DNA of 64,000 bases from assembly GCA_022565795.1 (NCBI GenBank), contig JAIUMA010000002.1, positions 62,001 through 126,000 on the forward strand, written 5' to 3'. The stretch is from Balneolia bacterium (GTDB lineage: Bacteria > Bacteroidota > Rhodothermia > Balneolales > Cyclonatronaceae). How positions within the stretch are numbered: position 1 is the stretch's first letter; each line of letters starts with the position of its first letter. Shown one piece after another: positions 17,924 to 29,210 of this stretch. A program made the translations under genes and the position numbers. The notes under the pieces were generated by a model that searched no databases, was not told the DNA's origin, and saw only the letters and a program-made list of their open reading frames with translations.

Positions 17924-18912
17924 TTTGGCTCAATCCCGAATGGTTTCTGGCCCTGCTTATTATTCCTGTTCTCATCCTCGTCGAATGGATGTGGAGCAGA
18001 CAGAAGCGGACCTCAAGCCTGCTTTTTTCCCGGACGGCAGCCTTTAAAGAGCTGAACGCAGGTATCCGTGCAAAAGCGGCGCTGTTTCTCCCATGGCTGA
18101 AGTACATCGCCCTTGCGCTCATCATTATTGCCATGGCTCGCCCGCAGGAAGAAAACGTGCGAATTGAGCGCAGCGTGGAAGGCATCGACATCGTATTGGT
18201 TATTGATATTTCCTCTTCCATGCTCGCCGAGGACATGCAGCCCAATCGCTTTCTTGCCGTTAAAGAGGTGGCTCAGAACTTCGTGCGTCGCCGAACGAAT
18301 GATCGAATCGGAGTGGTCGTATTCGCCCGGGAGAGCATCACCCTTGTTCCGCCAACGCTGGATCACCGGCTTGTCCAGAATCAAATCGATATGCTCGATA
18401 TGGGAATCGTGCGCGACGGGACCGCCATTGGAATGGGCGTTGCTACGGCTGTTAACCGTCTGAGGGACAGCGACGCCACCTCGCGTGTCATCATTCTGCT
18501 AACCGACGGTGAAAACAACGCCGGTGAAATCGATCCGCTCACCTCGGCAGAAATTGCCCGTACGCTGGGCATTCGCCTTTACACCATCGGCGCCAGTGGT
18601 GAAGGTTCTGCCCCCTATCCGATCGACGATCCGATTTTTGGACGCAGATACCTCACCATACCCATCGATATCGATGAGCCAATGCTCACCACCATGGCCG
18701 AGAAAACCGGCGGACGCTATTTCCGCGCCAGAGATAACCGCGAGCTAAATCAGGTTTACAACGATATTGATCAGCTCGAAACGACCGAGTTCGAGGAGGA
18801 GTTCTTCATCGACGTGGTTGACCGCTATCCGCGATTTTTGGCCTCAGGACTGGGCCTGCTGCTGCTGGTGCTCATGCTCGAGCAGAGCTGGCTGAGAAGA
18901 GATTTCGAATAA
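17920..18912 (+). CDS. BatA-like membrane protein with von Willebrand factor A domain
   Basis: 330 residues. The N-terminal BatA membrane region is NPEWFLALLIIPVLILVEW, with a second span (~58-72, LKYIALALIIIAMARPQ). The VWA domain carries a complete MIDAS: DISSS (Asp96, Ser98, Ser100), a Thr in IVRDGTAIG, and the Asp of LLTDGENNAG. It is anchored again by a C-terminal span (ASGLGLLLLVLMLEQ). It overlaps the DUF4381-like gene by 4 nt. The next gene, hisF, starts 44 bp later without a visible terminator. The N- and C-terminal spans place the VWA domain in the periplasm. Confidence 0.9.
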   Translation: MIWLNPEWFLALLIIPVLILVEWMWSRQKRTSSLLFSRTAAFKELNAGIRAKAALFLPWLKYIALALIIIAMARPQEENVRIERSVEGIDIVLVIDISSSMLAEDMQPNRFLAVKEVAQNFVRRRTNDRIGVVVFARESITLVPPTLDHRLVQNQIDMLDMGIVRDGTAIGMGVATAVNRLRDSDATSRVIILLTDGENNAGEIDPLTSAEIARTLGIRLYTIGASGEGSAPYPIDDPIFGRRYLTIPIDIDEPMLTTMAEKTGGRYFRARDNRELNQVYNDIDQLETTEFEEEFFIDVVDRYPRFLASGLGLLLLVLMLEQSWLRRDFE

Positions 18913-18956
18913 TACCATATTCATCCTATTTCAATAATCGACTTTAATCATAACTA

Positions 18957-19712
18957 ATGCTAGCAAAACGCATCGTACCCTGCCTCGACATTAAAAACGG
19001 CCGAACCGTTAAAGGGGTGAATTTTGAAGGCCTCAGAGACGCCGGTGATCCGGTTGAGCTCGCCATCCGCTACTCCGAGGAAGGGGCTGATGAGCTCGTT
19101 TTTCTGGATATCACCGCAACCAACGAGAAGCGCAAAACGCTGGTTGAACTCGTCAAGCAGATTTCAAAAAACATCACCATTCCGTTCACGGTTGGCGGCG
19201 GCATTCGCAGCACGGCTGAAATCGGCGACCTGCTGGCTGCCGGCGCTGATAAAGTTTCCCTCAACAGCGCCATCGTTACCCGACCCGGGCTCATTACCGA
19301 AGCGGCAGAGCATTTTGGAAGTCAGTGTGTGGTTGCGGCCATCGATGCCCGACAAACCGGAGACAGCTGGAACGTCTTCACCAAAGCGGGCACCTACGAT
19401 ACCGGCCTCGACGCCATAGAATGGGCAAAAGAGACCGCCAGACGCGGAGCGGGAGAAATTCTCCTCACAAGCATGGACCGCGACGGTACCAAAGCCGGAT
19501 TCGACATCAGACTTTTGAGCAAAATATCCGCGGCTGTGAGCATTCCTCTCATTGCCAGCGGCGGCGCCGGTACAATTCAACACTGCATCGAAGCAATTAA
19601 GGAAGGTCATGCAGACGCGGTGCTTGCGGCCAGTATTTTCCACTTCAAGGAAATTGAAATCCCTGACCTTAAACAAGAGATGCACGAGCACGGAATTCCC
19701 GTTAGACTGTGA
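18957..19712 (+). CDS. hisF: Imidazole glycerol phosphate synthase subunit HisF
   Basis: The cyclase half of the HisFH enzyme, converting PRFAR plus ammonia to IGP and AICAR in histidine synthesis. At 251 residues it is a complete TIM barrel. The N-terminal [12 protein letters not shown] holds the catalytic Asp (Asp11). The second catalytic Asp lies in [15 protein letters not shown] (about residue 130-ish of the barrel), and phosphate loops TVGGGIRS and IASGGAG are present. It is followed after 71 bp by hisIE. The other his genes are outside the window. Confidence 0.97.
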   Translation: MLAKRIVPCLDIKNGRTVKGVNFEGLRDAGDPVELAIRYSEEGADELVFLDITATNEKRKTLVELVKQISKNITIPFTVGGGIRSTAEIGDLLAAGADKVSLNSAIVTRPGLITEAAEHFGSQCVVAAIDARQTGDSWNVFTKAGTYDTGLDAIEWAKETARRGAGEILLTSMDRDGTKAGFDIRLLSKISAAVSIPLIASGGAGTIQHCIEAIKEGHADAVLAASIFHFKEIEIPDLKQEMHEHGIPVRL

Positions 19713-19783
19713 TGGCTTCATTTGCTCGCATCATACCGCTATATTAATTCAAACAACCGTAAACCGATCTTCTTCAAAATATC

Positions 19784-20422
19784 ATGTCTTCAAGCTTTTC
19801 CTTTCCCGTAAATTCTGTTGTTTATGACGCCAACGGCCTGGTTCCGGTAATTGTGCAGGATGTCCGTACCATGCGCGTTCTAATGCTGGGATATATGAAT
19901 GAGGAGTCCCTCAGCAGAACGCTCCAAACCGGTAAGGCAACGTTTTTCAGCCGCAGCAGACAAAAGCTATGGGTAAAAGGCGAGTCTTCCGGAAACGTGC
20001 TTGATGTTAAGACCATGCATCTTGATTGTGATGCCGATACGATTTTGATTCAGGCTGTGCCTGCCGGTCCGACCTGCCACACCGGTGAGGTCTCTTGTTT
20101 CTTCAAACCCGAAATGACGCCACAGGCGAAAGGCACTTTCCTGTTCCAGCTTGAGGAGCTCTTAAAGGAGCGTAAGGAAAAACTGCCCGAAGGTTCATAC
20201 ACCACGCATCTGTTCCGCCGCGGACTCGACAAGATTGCACAAAAGGTTGGCGAGGAAGCTGTTGAAACCGTAATAGCGTCAAAAAATGATGATGAGAAAG
20301 AGTTCCTTTATGAGTCGTCGGATCTGCTTTTTCACCTTATGGTTCTGCTCACTGAGCGGGGAACCAGCCTGAGTGAGCTTGTAGCAGAGCTGGAAAGCAG
20401 GCATAAACCAGCATCCGAATAG
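19784..20422 (+). CDS. hisIE: Bifunctional phosphoribosyl-AMP cyclohydrolase / phosphoribosyl-ATP pyrophosphatase
   Basis: Fused HisI and HisE, catalysing steps 2 and 3 of histidine synthesis. The HisI half (about 1-110) has the metal-binding segment [12 protein letters not shown] and the Cys/His of [12 protein letters not shown]. The HisE half (about 120-212) has [20 protein letters not shown] and [13 protein letters not shown]. The order I-then-E and the length of 212 residues match E. coli HisIE. It is probably co-transcribed with hisF. Confidence 0.97.
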   Translation: MSSSFSFPVNSVVYDANGLVPVIVQDVRTMRVLMLGYMNEESLSRTLQTGKATFFSRSRQKLWVKGESSGNVLDVKTMHLDCDADTILIQAVPAGPTCHTGEVSCFFKPEMTPQAKGTFLFQLEELLKERKEKLPEGSYTTHLFRRGLDKIAQKVGEEAVETVIASKNDDEKEFLYESSDLLFHLMVLLTERGTSLSELVAELESRHKPASE

Positions 20423-20540
20423 CAGAGTGGCCTGCCGTCCTTATCTGCCCGGAACTACGGATTTTGGTGGATAAGCCGCGATTCATTTCGTATAATAATG
20501 GCGTTACTATTACGCATCATCCACTATTATTTATTTTCAC

Positions 20541-20545
20541 GGAGG
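20541..20545 (+). promoter_or_regulatory. Shine-Dalgarno GGAGG that fixes the GTG start of pgm
   Basis: GGAGG with 8-nt spacing to GTG at 20554. It is unusually strong for this genome and decides against the longer frame beginning at 20464. Confidence 0.75.
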
Positions 20546-20553
20546 ATATAGAC

Positions 20554-22188
20554 GTGGCAGCTCATGAATTAGCCGGAAAGCCGGCACCGGAAGATATTTT
20601 AACCAACATCCCCAGACTGGTTAGTAAATACTATACCCTAAAACCGGATGCGCACCGTACCGATCAGGCAGTCTCTTTTGGTACTTCGGGACATCGCGGC
20701 ACATCGCTCAACTCATCATTTAATCAGAATCACATTTTTGCCATTTCGCAGGCGATTTGCGAGTTCCGCAAGAGCAGAAAGATTACAGGACCGCTATTCA
20801 TCGGGATGGACACCCATGCACTCTCCGAAGCCGCTCTGATGACGGCCATCCGGGTTTTTGCAGCAAACGGTATTAAAGTGATGGTGCAGGAAGACGGCGG
20901 TTTCACGCCTACACCGGTGATTTCACACGCCATCATCACACATAATAAGGGTCGCAAAGAGGACCTGGCTGACGGCGTTGTTATCACTCCCTCGCACAAT
21001 CCTCCACAGGACGGTGGCTTTAAGTACAACATGACGCACGGCGGTCCGGCGGATTCCAAAACGACCAAGATTATTGAAAGCCGCGCCAACGCCATGATTA
21101 AAAGCGGCCTGAAGGACGTTCTCAAAATGGATTACGAAGATGCAATCGACGGTCCGCATATTCAGTTTTATGATTACATCACTCCGTATGTAGAAGATCT
21201 GGCGAACGTAATCGACATGGAAGCCATCAAAAAGTCGGGCATCAGAATTGGCGTTGATCCGCTTGGCGGTTCGGGGATTGCCTACTGGACGGTTATTGCC
21301 GAGAAATACGGTATAAACTTAACAATGGTGAATAACAGTCTTGATCCGACCTTCCGCTTTATGCATGTCGATAAAGACGGCAAGATTCGTATGGACTGCT
21401 CATCACCCTACGCGATGGCGGGGCTGATTAAGCACAAAGACAAGTTTGATGTCTCCTTCGGAAACGATCCGGACTACGACCGTCATGGCATTGTTACCAA
21501 AGACGGGCTCATGAATCCGAATCACTATCTGGCCGTAGCCATCTGGTACTTGTTTCAAAACAGGCCACAGTGGAACAAAAAGCTAAAAGTTGGCAAAACG
21601 CTGGTTTCAAGCTCGATGATCGACCGGGTTTGCGACAGCATTGGCGTTCAGGTTTCCGAAGTACCCGTGGGCTTCAAGTGGTTCGTGGATGGTCTTGCAA
21701 ACGGCGAGTTAGGCTTCGGCGGAGAGGAAAGTGCTGGTGCAAGCTTCCTGCGCTTTGACGGCAGCCCGTGGTCGACCGACAAAGACGGAATCATCATGAA
21801 CCTGCTCGCTGCTGAAATTATGGCGAAGACCGGAAAGAGTCCGTCGGAGCACTACAAAGCGTTTGAAAAGCAGTTTGGATCTCCGGTTTACGAGCGTCTC
21901 GATGCACCTGCAACCACCGAGCAAAAAGAACTGCTTTCAAATCTGGACGCTGATGACATCACTTCCGAGGAGTTTGCAGGCGAGCCAATTTTGGCAAAAC
22001 TGACCCACGCTCCAGGCAACGGTGCCTCCATTGGCGGTCTGAAAGTGGTAACCGAAAACGGCTGGTTTGCCGCAAGGCCATCAGGAACCGAGGATATCTA
22101 CAAGATTTATACCGAGAGCTTCAAAGGCAAGGAACACATACAGCGAATTCAGAAAGAGGCCAAGGAGCTCGTTAAGAGCTTGTTCTAA
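20554..22188 (+). CDS. pgm: Phosphoglucomutase (alpha-D-glucose-1,6-bisphosphate-dependent)
   Basis: Interconverts glucose-1-phosphate and glucose-6-phosphate. I place the start at the GTG at 20554 because a strong Shine-Dalgarno (GGAGG, 20541-20545) lies 8 nt before it and the protein then starts [15 protein letters not shown], as in known Pgm. This gives 544 residues (E. coli 546). The frame stays open to a TTG at 20464, but those 30 extra residues do not fit the family. The phosphoserine is Ser147 in [11 protein letters not shown]; substrate-specificity and phosphate loops are GEESAGASF and [13 protein letters not shown]. Confidence 0.95.
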   Translation: MAAHELAGKPAPEDILTNIPRLVSKYYTLKPDAHRTDQAVSFGTSGHRGTSLNSSFNQNHIFAISQAICEFRKSRKITGPLFIGMDTHALSEAALMTAIRVFAANGIKVMVQEDGGFTPTPVISHAIITHNKGRKEDLADGVVITPSHNPPQDGGFKYNMTHGGPADSKTTKIIESRANAMIKSGLKDVLKMDYEDAIDGPHIQFYDYITPYVEDLANVIDMEAIKKSGIRIGVDPLGGSGIAYWTVIAEKYGINLTMVNNSLDPTFRFMHVDKDGKIRMDCSSPYAMAGLIKHKDKFDVSFGNDPDYDRHGIVTKDGLMNPNHYLAVAIWYLFQNRPQWNKKLKVGKTLVSSSMIDRVCDSIGVQVSEVPVGFKWFVDGLANGELGFGGEESAGASFLRFDGSPWSTDKDGIIMNLLAAEIMAKTGKSPSEHYKAFEKQFGSPVYERLDAPATTEQKELLSNLDADDITSEEFAGEPILAKLTHAPGNGASIGGLKVVTENGWFAARPSGTEDIYKIYTESFKGKEHIQRIQKEAKELVKSLF

Positions 22189-22263
22189 GACTCCTGTTTC
22201 TTTGATTGATAATTTAATTTATGAGTTAAGCCATCATTAATTAGAATTCATCCTGTTTTACCC

Positions 22264-22306
22264 AAGTGCCGGGACTCTTTTTGAGGACCCGGCACTTTTT
22301 TATTTC
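22264..22306 (+). terminator. Rho-independent terminator after pgm
   Basis: Perfect 10-bp stem AAGTGCCGGG (22264-22273) / CCCGGCACTT (22288-22297) followed by TTTTTATTT. It lies 76 bp after pgm and 20 bp before the small lipoprotein start. Confidence 0.85.
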
Positions 22307-22325
22307 ACCTTCTGAAAGAAAGTTT

Positions 22326-22859
22326 ATGCTTAAGAAATCCATCATCATTTTCATAATTTGTCTTGTTTTTGCGGCCTGTGAACGGTTTCCCGGTCATTAC
22401 GTGGCATTAAATCAGTGCCTGCAGGAGAACACGGCTGTGGGCGAGGAAATACTTGTGGCTTTTGCCGAGCTCGAGGAGTACCTGCTTGACGAAAACCTGC
22501 TTGAGGGCACACAGCCATCAAACTACGCATCGCTGCTGACCGCTGTTGCTGAGGGGCGCACAAGTCTGTCTGCTCATGAAGTGGCTCCTCGCGTGCGCGA
22601 CTTTTGGGGAATTCAGGAGGCGGCTACATTCGGAGCGTATATGCGCTGTGGCAGAGAGCTGAGCGAAAACATGAGCGCTGGAGAAGCCTCATCTATCCAC
22701 CGGATGCACGAAGTTTACACGCAAATGATGGAGGCCGATGATTTCGACTCACCGGAGCATATTAATGCACTCATCGACGCAATTAGCGAGGACGACTTTC
22801 GCTATTTACTCTACCGCTCTGCCGTTCTCACGGTTTTGGTTTATATGATGGAGTCGTAA
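22326..22859 (+). CDS. Small lipoprotein of unknown function
   Basis: 178 residues from the ATG at 22326, chosen because it begins the signal peptide directly. The signal peptide MLKKSIIIFIICLVFAAC ends in a lipobox with Cys18. An upstream in-frame start at 22266 falls inside the pgm terminator and is rejected. The mature part is helical, with several Cys and acidic residues, and matches no family I know. It follows a terminator, so it needs its own promoter in a very short space or read-through from pgm. It converges on the TonB receptor gene with a 12-bp gap. Confidence 0.7.
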   Translation: MLKKSIIIFIICLVFAACERFPGHYVALNQCLQENTAVGEEILVAFAELEEYLLDENLLEGTQPSNYASLLTAVAEGRTSLSAHEVAPRVRDFWGIQEAATFGAYMRCGRELSENMSAGEASSIHRMHEVYTQMMEADDFDSPEHINALIDAISEDDFRYLLYRSAVLTVLVYMMES

Positions 22860-22871
22860 GTAAAACCGGAA

Positions 22872-24962
22872 TCAGTAGTTAAACGTCACGTTAATTCCAG
22901 CCATGAAGTTACGGCCCGGAGCAGGCTCATAAAAGCGGCCGCCAAATCCGTTGATGACTACTGAGCCCGCGTAGGATGCGTCAAAGATGTTATTTACCTG
23001 CACGAACGGCGTCACGAGTACACCGTTGAACGGACGGGCATCCACCCAGGAGGCGTTCAGGTTGAAGACGGTGTAAGATTCATTAACCGCCGTGTTGATG
23101 CTATTCACGAAGTACTCATCGCTGAACTCGCCCTCTCCTCTAAGAAGCAAATCGCTGATGCGATACTGAATCGCGCCGTTTACCCTGTGCTGCGGAATAC
23201 CGGGCAGACGGTTTCCATTAAGGGATTCATTATTCTGAGTGAGTTCATCACTGGTAAAGGTGAAGTCGCTGAAGCCATAGCTGGCCACAAGATCAAGATT
23301 CGGGATGATCTGCCAGTCCACGAACACCTCGAAGCCGCTGTGGCGTGTTGAGCCTACGTTTTGGTAGTAGTCACGGCCATCATCCTCGATTTGAAACTGC
23401 TGAAGCAGATCGCGAACCTGCATGGTAAATACCGCAGCATCTACAGTCATATTCAGACTGCTAATTCGCCCGCGTGTTCCAAGCTCGAAGCCGTTTGTAC
23501 GCTCAGGATCAAGGTCAGGGTTGAAGCCTCCGGTCATATCCGGGCGATTGACGAGCTCGGTAGTTGTCGGCGTTTCGAATCCGGTGCTGTAGTTCACGAA
23601 TGTGAGCCAGTTGCCGAAATCGTAGCTCAGGCTAACCATCGGGCTTAGTGCCAAAAATTGGCGGTCACCGGATGTATCATCAATATTTGTCATAAAGCGG
23701 TCGTTGTTTCTGAAATCCAGCCAGTCGAAGCGAAGCCCGCCGGATACCGTAAAATCGCCAAACGGAATACTGATACGTGAAAAACCGGCCAGACTGTAGA
23801 CATCCTCCTGCTGATCAAGTCGTAACTCCCCCTGGTCCCCACCTTCATTTGCCCAATTTCTTCTGCTGTCGGACTGCACCGCTGCATCAACACCTACGCC
23901 CCAGGTGAAATCACTCATCTCCTGCTGATAGCTGGAGCGGAAACCTCCGGCAAGACGGTCAACCTGAATCCATGCAAAGGCAAGCGGGTTTTGAAGTTTA
24001 CGGGCAAGACCCCAGCTTTGAACATTCAGCTCCGAATTATCAAAACGAAGCTGGTATCCTGCGCCAAACTGCCCGTGTCGCGTAATTTTTCTTGCATTTT
24101 GGTTTACAGAACCTGGATTAGCGGCCGACGGAGTATCGGCTAATTCTTCAGCAGTGAGCGCTCCCGGATTATCACTTATGGGAGACTCCAGAAAAGCACC
24201 AGTAAGCGTGAGGGTTGAACGTTCATCAAGATTTATTCGGGCGTTACCGCCAAGTCTCCACGCTTCGAAACGACTATGATCGCGAAACCCATCCTGGTAC
24301 AATCGCGAACCGTAGAGCATGTAGCTGTTACCACCTATATTAAATCCTGTCTCCAGGTCCTGTTTGTTGAAACCAAAGCTGCCCGCAGTAGCCCTGACCC
24401 TCGTGAACGGCTCAGCACGAAAATTAGCCGTTGATAGCAAAATCGCTCCGCCGCCCGCATTGCCCCAAAATCCGGAAACCGGTCCGCGAATGACTTCAAC
24501 ATCTTTAATGAAAGCCGGATCAATCAGCGACATGATAGCCTGCCCATCGGGCATGGTTAGCGGTACGCCATCCATCAGAATATTTACACCGCGCACGCCA
24601 AAGGCTGCGCGCCAGCCCATACCCCGCACCGAAAGCCGCTCCCCTACAGCGAAATTGTTTCGGTCGTTCACCCATACGCCGGGAATTCCACGAAGCGGCT
24701 CCGTTAACGTAAGTCCGGGCGCTGCAATACGGCGCGGTTCGCTTATTCTCACGGTTGAGGCAGCAAAAGGCGCTGAAGCTGAAGTCTCTGTAAGCCGGGC
24801 TGCCTCAATTCGTATCTCCTCTAAATCAACCTGAAGCGTATCGGCTGTGGTAGTGTTCAGCGAGCCATCAGAGTTGGCAAAAGATGAAATAGCAGATAAT
24901 GAAAGAAGCACAAACGTTGCAAAATATGTAATAATGGGTTGTTTAACCGGATGTAATGGCAT
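22872..24962 (-). CDS. TonB-dependent outer-membrane receptor, YncD-like
   Basis: A 696-residue receptor from the ATG at 24962; a TTG three codons earlier is unlikely. A signal peptide (about 1-28) leads to a plug domain. The plug has PGVWVNDRNNF, LSVRGMGWRAAFGVRGV, ILMDGVPLTMPDGQ and EVIRGPVSGFWGNAGGGAI, then a 22-strand-type barrel ending in the aromatic strand MAGINVTFNY. The plug sequence closely follows E. coli YncD (PqqU, a pyrroloquinoline quinone receptor), but the ligand cannot be assigned from the plug alone. No TonB-box-linked regulator or periplasmic partner is adjacent. Confidence 0.92.
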   Translation of the reverse strand: MPLHPVKQPIITYFATFVLLSLSAISSFANSDGSLNTTTADTLQVDLEEIRIEAARLTETSASAPFAASTVRISEPRRIAAPGLTLTEPLRGIPGVWVNDRNNFAVGERLSVRGMGWRAAFGVRGVNILMDGVPLTMPDGQAIMSLIDPAFIKDVEVIRGPVSGFWGNAGGGAILLSTANFRAEPFTRVRATAGSFGFNKQDLETGFNIGGNSYMLYGSRLYQDGFRDHSRFEAWRLGGNARINLDERSTLTLTGAFLESPISDNPGALTAEELADTPSAANPGSVNQNARKITRHGQFGAGYQLRFDNSELNVQSWGLARKLQNPLAFAWIQVDRLAGGFRSSYQQEMSDFTWGVGVDAAVQSDSRRNWANEGGDQGELRLDQQEDVYSLAGFSRISIPFGDFTVSGGLRFDWLDFRNNDRFMTNIDDTSGDRQFLALSPMVSLSYDFGNWLTFVNYSTGFETPTTTELVNRPDMTGGFNPDLDPERTNGFELGTRGRISSLNMTVDAAVFTMQVRDLLQQFQIEDDGRDYYQNVGSTRHSGFEVFVDWQIIPNLDLVASYGFSDFTFTSDELTQNNESLNGNRLPGIPQHRVNGAIQYRISDLLLRGEGEFSDEYFVNSINTAVNESYTVFNLNASWVDARPFNGVLVTPFVQVNNIFDASYAGSVVINGFGGRFYEPAPGRNFMAGINVTFNY

Positions 24963-26286
<1,324 letters not shown>

Positions 26287-26315
26287 TCCCAATGAACTAA
26301 CGGATTCTTATCCGC

Positions 26316-26356
26316 AAAGGCCGGCTGATTACTTCAGCCGGCCTTTTTCTTTTTTT
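26316..26356 (+). terminator. Rho-independent terminator after gapA
   Basis: A 13-bp perfect stem AAAGGCCGGCTGA / TCAGCCGGCCTTT with a 5-nt loop, followed by TTCTTTTTTT. It lies 29 bp past the gapA stop. Confidence 0.92.
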
Positions 26357-26485
26357 AAAGGCTTTGAATGCATTTGGCCCGCTTGATGTTGTCCTTTCAT
26401 CTTATGCTCTGATAGCCTTAGATTCAACCGAAATTACTAAACGCCCGGCCTTAGTGCATGCCGGTTTTTATTTTCATTACACTTC

Positions 26486-27709
26486 ATGATTAAAAGGTAT
26501 TCCTTCTGGCTGCTCGTACTTTTGTTTTTTATCTATGTACTGAGCTTTGTTGATCGCCAGATTGTTGCTGTTCTCGCTCCGGAAATCCGCCTCGACCTCG
26601 GATTGACGAACTTCCAGGTCGGGCTGCTCTACGGTACAGCTTTCTCCTTTATTTACGCGTTCGCCGGAATCCCGATGGGCAGGATTGCCGATCAGTGGTC
26701 AAGGCGGAAAATGATTGCCATTGCGGTATTCACATGGAGCCTGGTAACCGTGCTCAGCGGTTTCACGGCCTCTTTCACCATGCTGGTTGTCTACCGCCTG
26801 ATACTGGGGCTAAGTCAGGCCATGCTTGGCCCCGCCGCCTATGCTCTTCTGGCGGAAACCTTCCCGGCCGAGAAGCGCGCCAGTGTTTTTTCAATTTACG
26901 CTGCCGGAATTTTTATCGGCATTGGCCTTTCCTTTCTGGTCGGCTCAACCGTAGCGACAACATTCGACTGGCAGACAGCAATGATAACTGTCGGGCTGCC
27001 TGGTATCTTCATAGCGCCGGTCGTATGGTTCGCCATCCGGGATGCGCGCAAAACGGTGACCACCGGCACCTTCTTTTCGGATACGTTTGAACATCTCGGC
27101 TATATTCTGAAAAAGAAAACAGTCGTTTTTCACCTCACAGGATTTGCCGCTCTTGCCTGTATTGGCTATACCGTTCTGGCTTTTGTGAGCACCATTTTTG
27201 TTGATGTATTTGAGTCGCCTCACCTTATTCGCCATTACGGATGGTTTCAGTTTGGCGTTGCCGTAACCGTTATTCTGATGGGGCGCTTTGCCGATTATCT
27301 CGCCCTCCGAAATAAAGCCTATCGTTTTTGGGGCGGCATCATTCCCGCTGTAGGAGCCGTTCCTCTCTACGGCTTGGGCCTCTTCGCCGCCGATGGGTTT
27401 TCTGCACTCATTCTGCTTGGTACAGCCGTTCTGTTTTCATCATCCTTTAACGGAGTGGCCGCAGCACTCATTCAATTCATGGTACAGCCCAAGATGCGCG
27501 CGCTGGCCGGCGGACTTTATCTTTTTGTGATAAGCATTGCCGGCTTCGGATTTGGTCCGCCCGTAGCAGGATTCCTTATGGATCAGGTTTTCACGGGGCA
27601 GTATGCGGCATCTAAAGCAGTATTCAGTCTGATTGTGGTTTGTGCGGCAATTGCGGTTGTGAGTTTCACCCTAGCGATGAAAACCTACAATCAGGACGCG
27701 GAAGACTGA
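26486..27709 (+). CDS. Major facilitator superfamily transporter, spinster-like
   Basis: A 407-residue inner-membrane permease with about 12 hydrophobic spans. The first helix and loop read YVLSFVDRQIVAVLAPEIR, then LTNFQVGLLYGTAFSFIYAF and the MFS signature GRIADQWSRRKMI. In the second half, the equivalent loop is GRFADYLALRNKAYR. The N-terminus (SFVDRQI) is typical of the spinster/hexuronate-type group. The substrate is unknown. It lies 68 bp upstream of gdhA on the same strand, with no terminator between, so the two may be linked. Confidence 0.9.
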   Translation: MIKRYSFWLLVLLFFIYVLSFVDRQIVAVLAPEIRLDLGLTNFQVGLLYGTAFSFIYAFAGIPMGRIADQWSRRKMIAIAVFTWSLVTVLSGFTASFTMLVVYRLILGLSQAMLGPAAYALLAETFPAEKRASVFSIYAAGIFIGIGLSFLVGSTVATTFDWQTAMITVGLPGIFIAPVVWFAIRDARKTVTTGTFFSDTFEHLGYILKKKTVVFHLTGFAALACIGYTVLAFVSTIFVDVFESPHLIRHYGWFQFGVAVTVILMGRFADYLALRNKAYRFWGGIIPAVGAVPLYGLGLFAADGFSALILLGTAVLFSSSFNGVAAALIQFMVQPKMRALAGGLYLFVISIAGFGFGPPVAGFLMDQVFTGQYAASKAVFSLIVVCAAIAVVSFTLAMKTYNQDAED

Positions 27710-27777
27710 TTCGCGGTCAATCCTTCAGTTTTTAGTACCTTATCCAAAGCTTTTACTTCCTAAATTTATTTGATTAT

Positions 27778-29136
27778 ATGAAGTCAGAAAAAGAACTGAC
27801 CCTCGATGCCGTGCTTGAAATCATTAAGAAAAGAGATCCTGACCAGAAGGAGTTTCTGCAGGCCGCGAAAGAAGTACTTCAATGGATCATTCCGTTTGCC
27901 AAATCTTCCGACAAATACAATTCATACGCGCTTTTCGAGCGCCTGATTGAGCCCGAACGCATCATACAGTTTCGGGTTCCGTGGGTTACCGATGATGGCG
28001 TCTCCATGACAAACCGCGGCTACCGCATTCAGTTCAACTCTGCGCTTGGTCCTTACAAAGGCGGCCTGAGGTTCCATCCGGAAGTAAATCTCAGCATTCT
28101 GAAATTCCTTGCATTCGAGCAGACATTCAAAAACAGTCTTACCGGACTACCGCTTGGAGGCGGCAAGGGCGGCTCAGATTTCAACCCTAAAGGGCGGTCA
28201 GACAGCGAGATTATGAGATTTTGCCAGAGCTTCATGACCGAGCTCTACCGTCACATCGGACCGGACACCGATATTCCGGCCGGAGATATTGGCGTAGGTG
28301 CCGCAGAAATCGGCTATTTGTTTGGCCAGTACAAGCGTCTGACAAGCTCATTCAATGGCGTGTTAACCGGGAAAGGACTTTCATTCGGTGGCAGCCAACT
28401 GCGACCTGAAGCTACCGGATACGGACTCCTTTACTTTGTTGAGGAAATGATGAACACCGCCGGCGATGAAATCAAAGACGCGGCGGTCATTATCTCCGGA
28501 TCGGGAAACGTGGCCCAGTATTCATGTCAGAAAGCCATCGAGCTGGGTATGAAAGTGTTGACTATGTCCGACTCAGACGGGTATATCGTTGTGAAGGACG
28601 GCATCACTGAAGAACAGCTTGAGCAAATCATGGAGCTTAAAAACGAAAATAAAGGCCGGATCAAGGAATGCACTGATCTCTTCGAATGCGAATTTCACGA
28701 AGGTACGCCGTGGAGCGTAGAAGCCGAAGTCGCGCTTCCGTGCGCTACTCAAAACGAGCTCGATGAGGATCATGCTAAAACGCTGGTCGAAAACGGGTTA
28801 AAATACCTGGCTGAAGGCGCAAACATGCCGTGCACCGACAAAGCCGTTGCATATTTCATGGAGAATGACATCCGCTTTGTACCCGGAAAAGCATCAAATG
28901 CCGGCGGCGTGAGCGTTTCCGGACTGGAAATGACGCAAAACGCTATGCGTCTCTCCTGGGATTCCGATCGCGTTGATGATGAGCTTCGGCAAATTATGCA
29001 CCGAATACATGAGCAGTGTACTACCTATGGAAAGAGCGATGATGGCGACGATGATGTCATCAACTATGAAAAAGGAGCTGCCATTGCCGGTTTCATAAAA
29101 GTCGCTGACGCCATGATAGCGCAGGGAAGCGTTTAA
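27778..29136 (+). CDS. gdhA: NADP-type glutamate dehydrogenase
   Basis: Reductive amination of 2-oxoglutarate to glutamate. 452 residues, the length of the hexameric NADP-dependent class. The glutamate-binding region GPYKGGLRFHPEVN leads to the catalytic Lys segment PLGGGKGGSDFNPKGRSD. DIPAGDIGVGAAEIG and the cofactor-binding domain IISGSGNVAQYSC follow. A late GANMPCTDKAV and ASNAGGVSVSGLEM complete the match. It is followed after 74 bp by the M48 protease, which has a candidate promoter of its own. Confidence 0.97.
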   Translation: MKSEKELTLDAVLEIIKKRDPDQKEFLQAAKEVLQWIIPFAKSSDKYNSYALFERLIEPERIIQFRVPWVTDDGVSMTNRGYRIQFNSALGPYKGGLRFHPEVNLSILKFLAFEQTFKNSLTGLPLGGGKGGSDFNPKGRSDSEIMRFCQSFMTELYRHIGPDTDIPAGDIGVGAAEIGYLFGQYKRLTSSFNGVLTGKGLSFGGSQLRPEATGYGLLYFVEEMMNTAGDEIKDAAVIISGSGNVAQYSCQKAIELGMKVLTMSDSDGYIVVKDGITEEQLEQIMELKNENKGRIKECTDLFECEFHEGTPWSVEAEVALPCATQNELDEDHAKTLVENGLKYLAEGANMPCTDKAVAYFMENDIRFVPGKASNAGGVSVSGLEMTQNAMRLSWDSDRVDDELRQIMHRIHEQCTTYGKSDDGDDDVINYEKGAAIAGFIKVADAMIAQGSV

Positions 29137-29164
29137 TTTTCCTCATCAATCTTTTCAATACCTG

Positions 29165-29172
29165 TAAGTTTG
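29165..29172 (+). promoter_or_regulatory. Candidate -7 element (TAAGTTTG) for the M48 protease gene
   Basis: Exact match to the Bacteroidota TAnnTTTG consensus, 38 bp before the ATG of the protease gene. The expected upstream TTTG at -33 is not exact, so support is weak. Confidence 0.3.
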
Positions 29173-29210
29173 TATATTGGCACAAGATCCATCACCCAAA
29201 ATACTTTGAT

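Noticed and set aside
19164-19721. 185-residue antisense frame over hisF
   Set aside because: Opposite a complete hisF; composition reflects the reverse complement of coding sequence.
22266-22325. Earlier start for the small lipoprotein
   Set aside because: Falls inside the pgm terminator; the ATG at 22326 begins a proper lipoprotein signal peptide.
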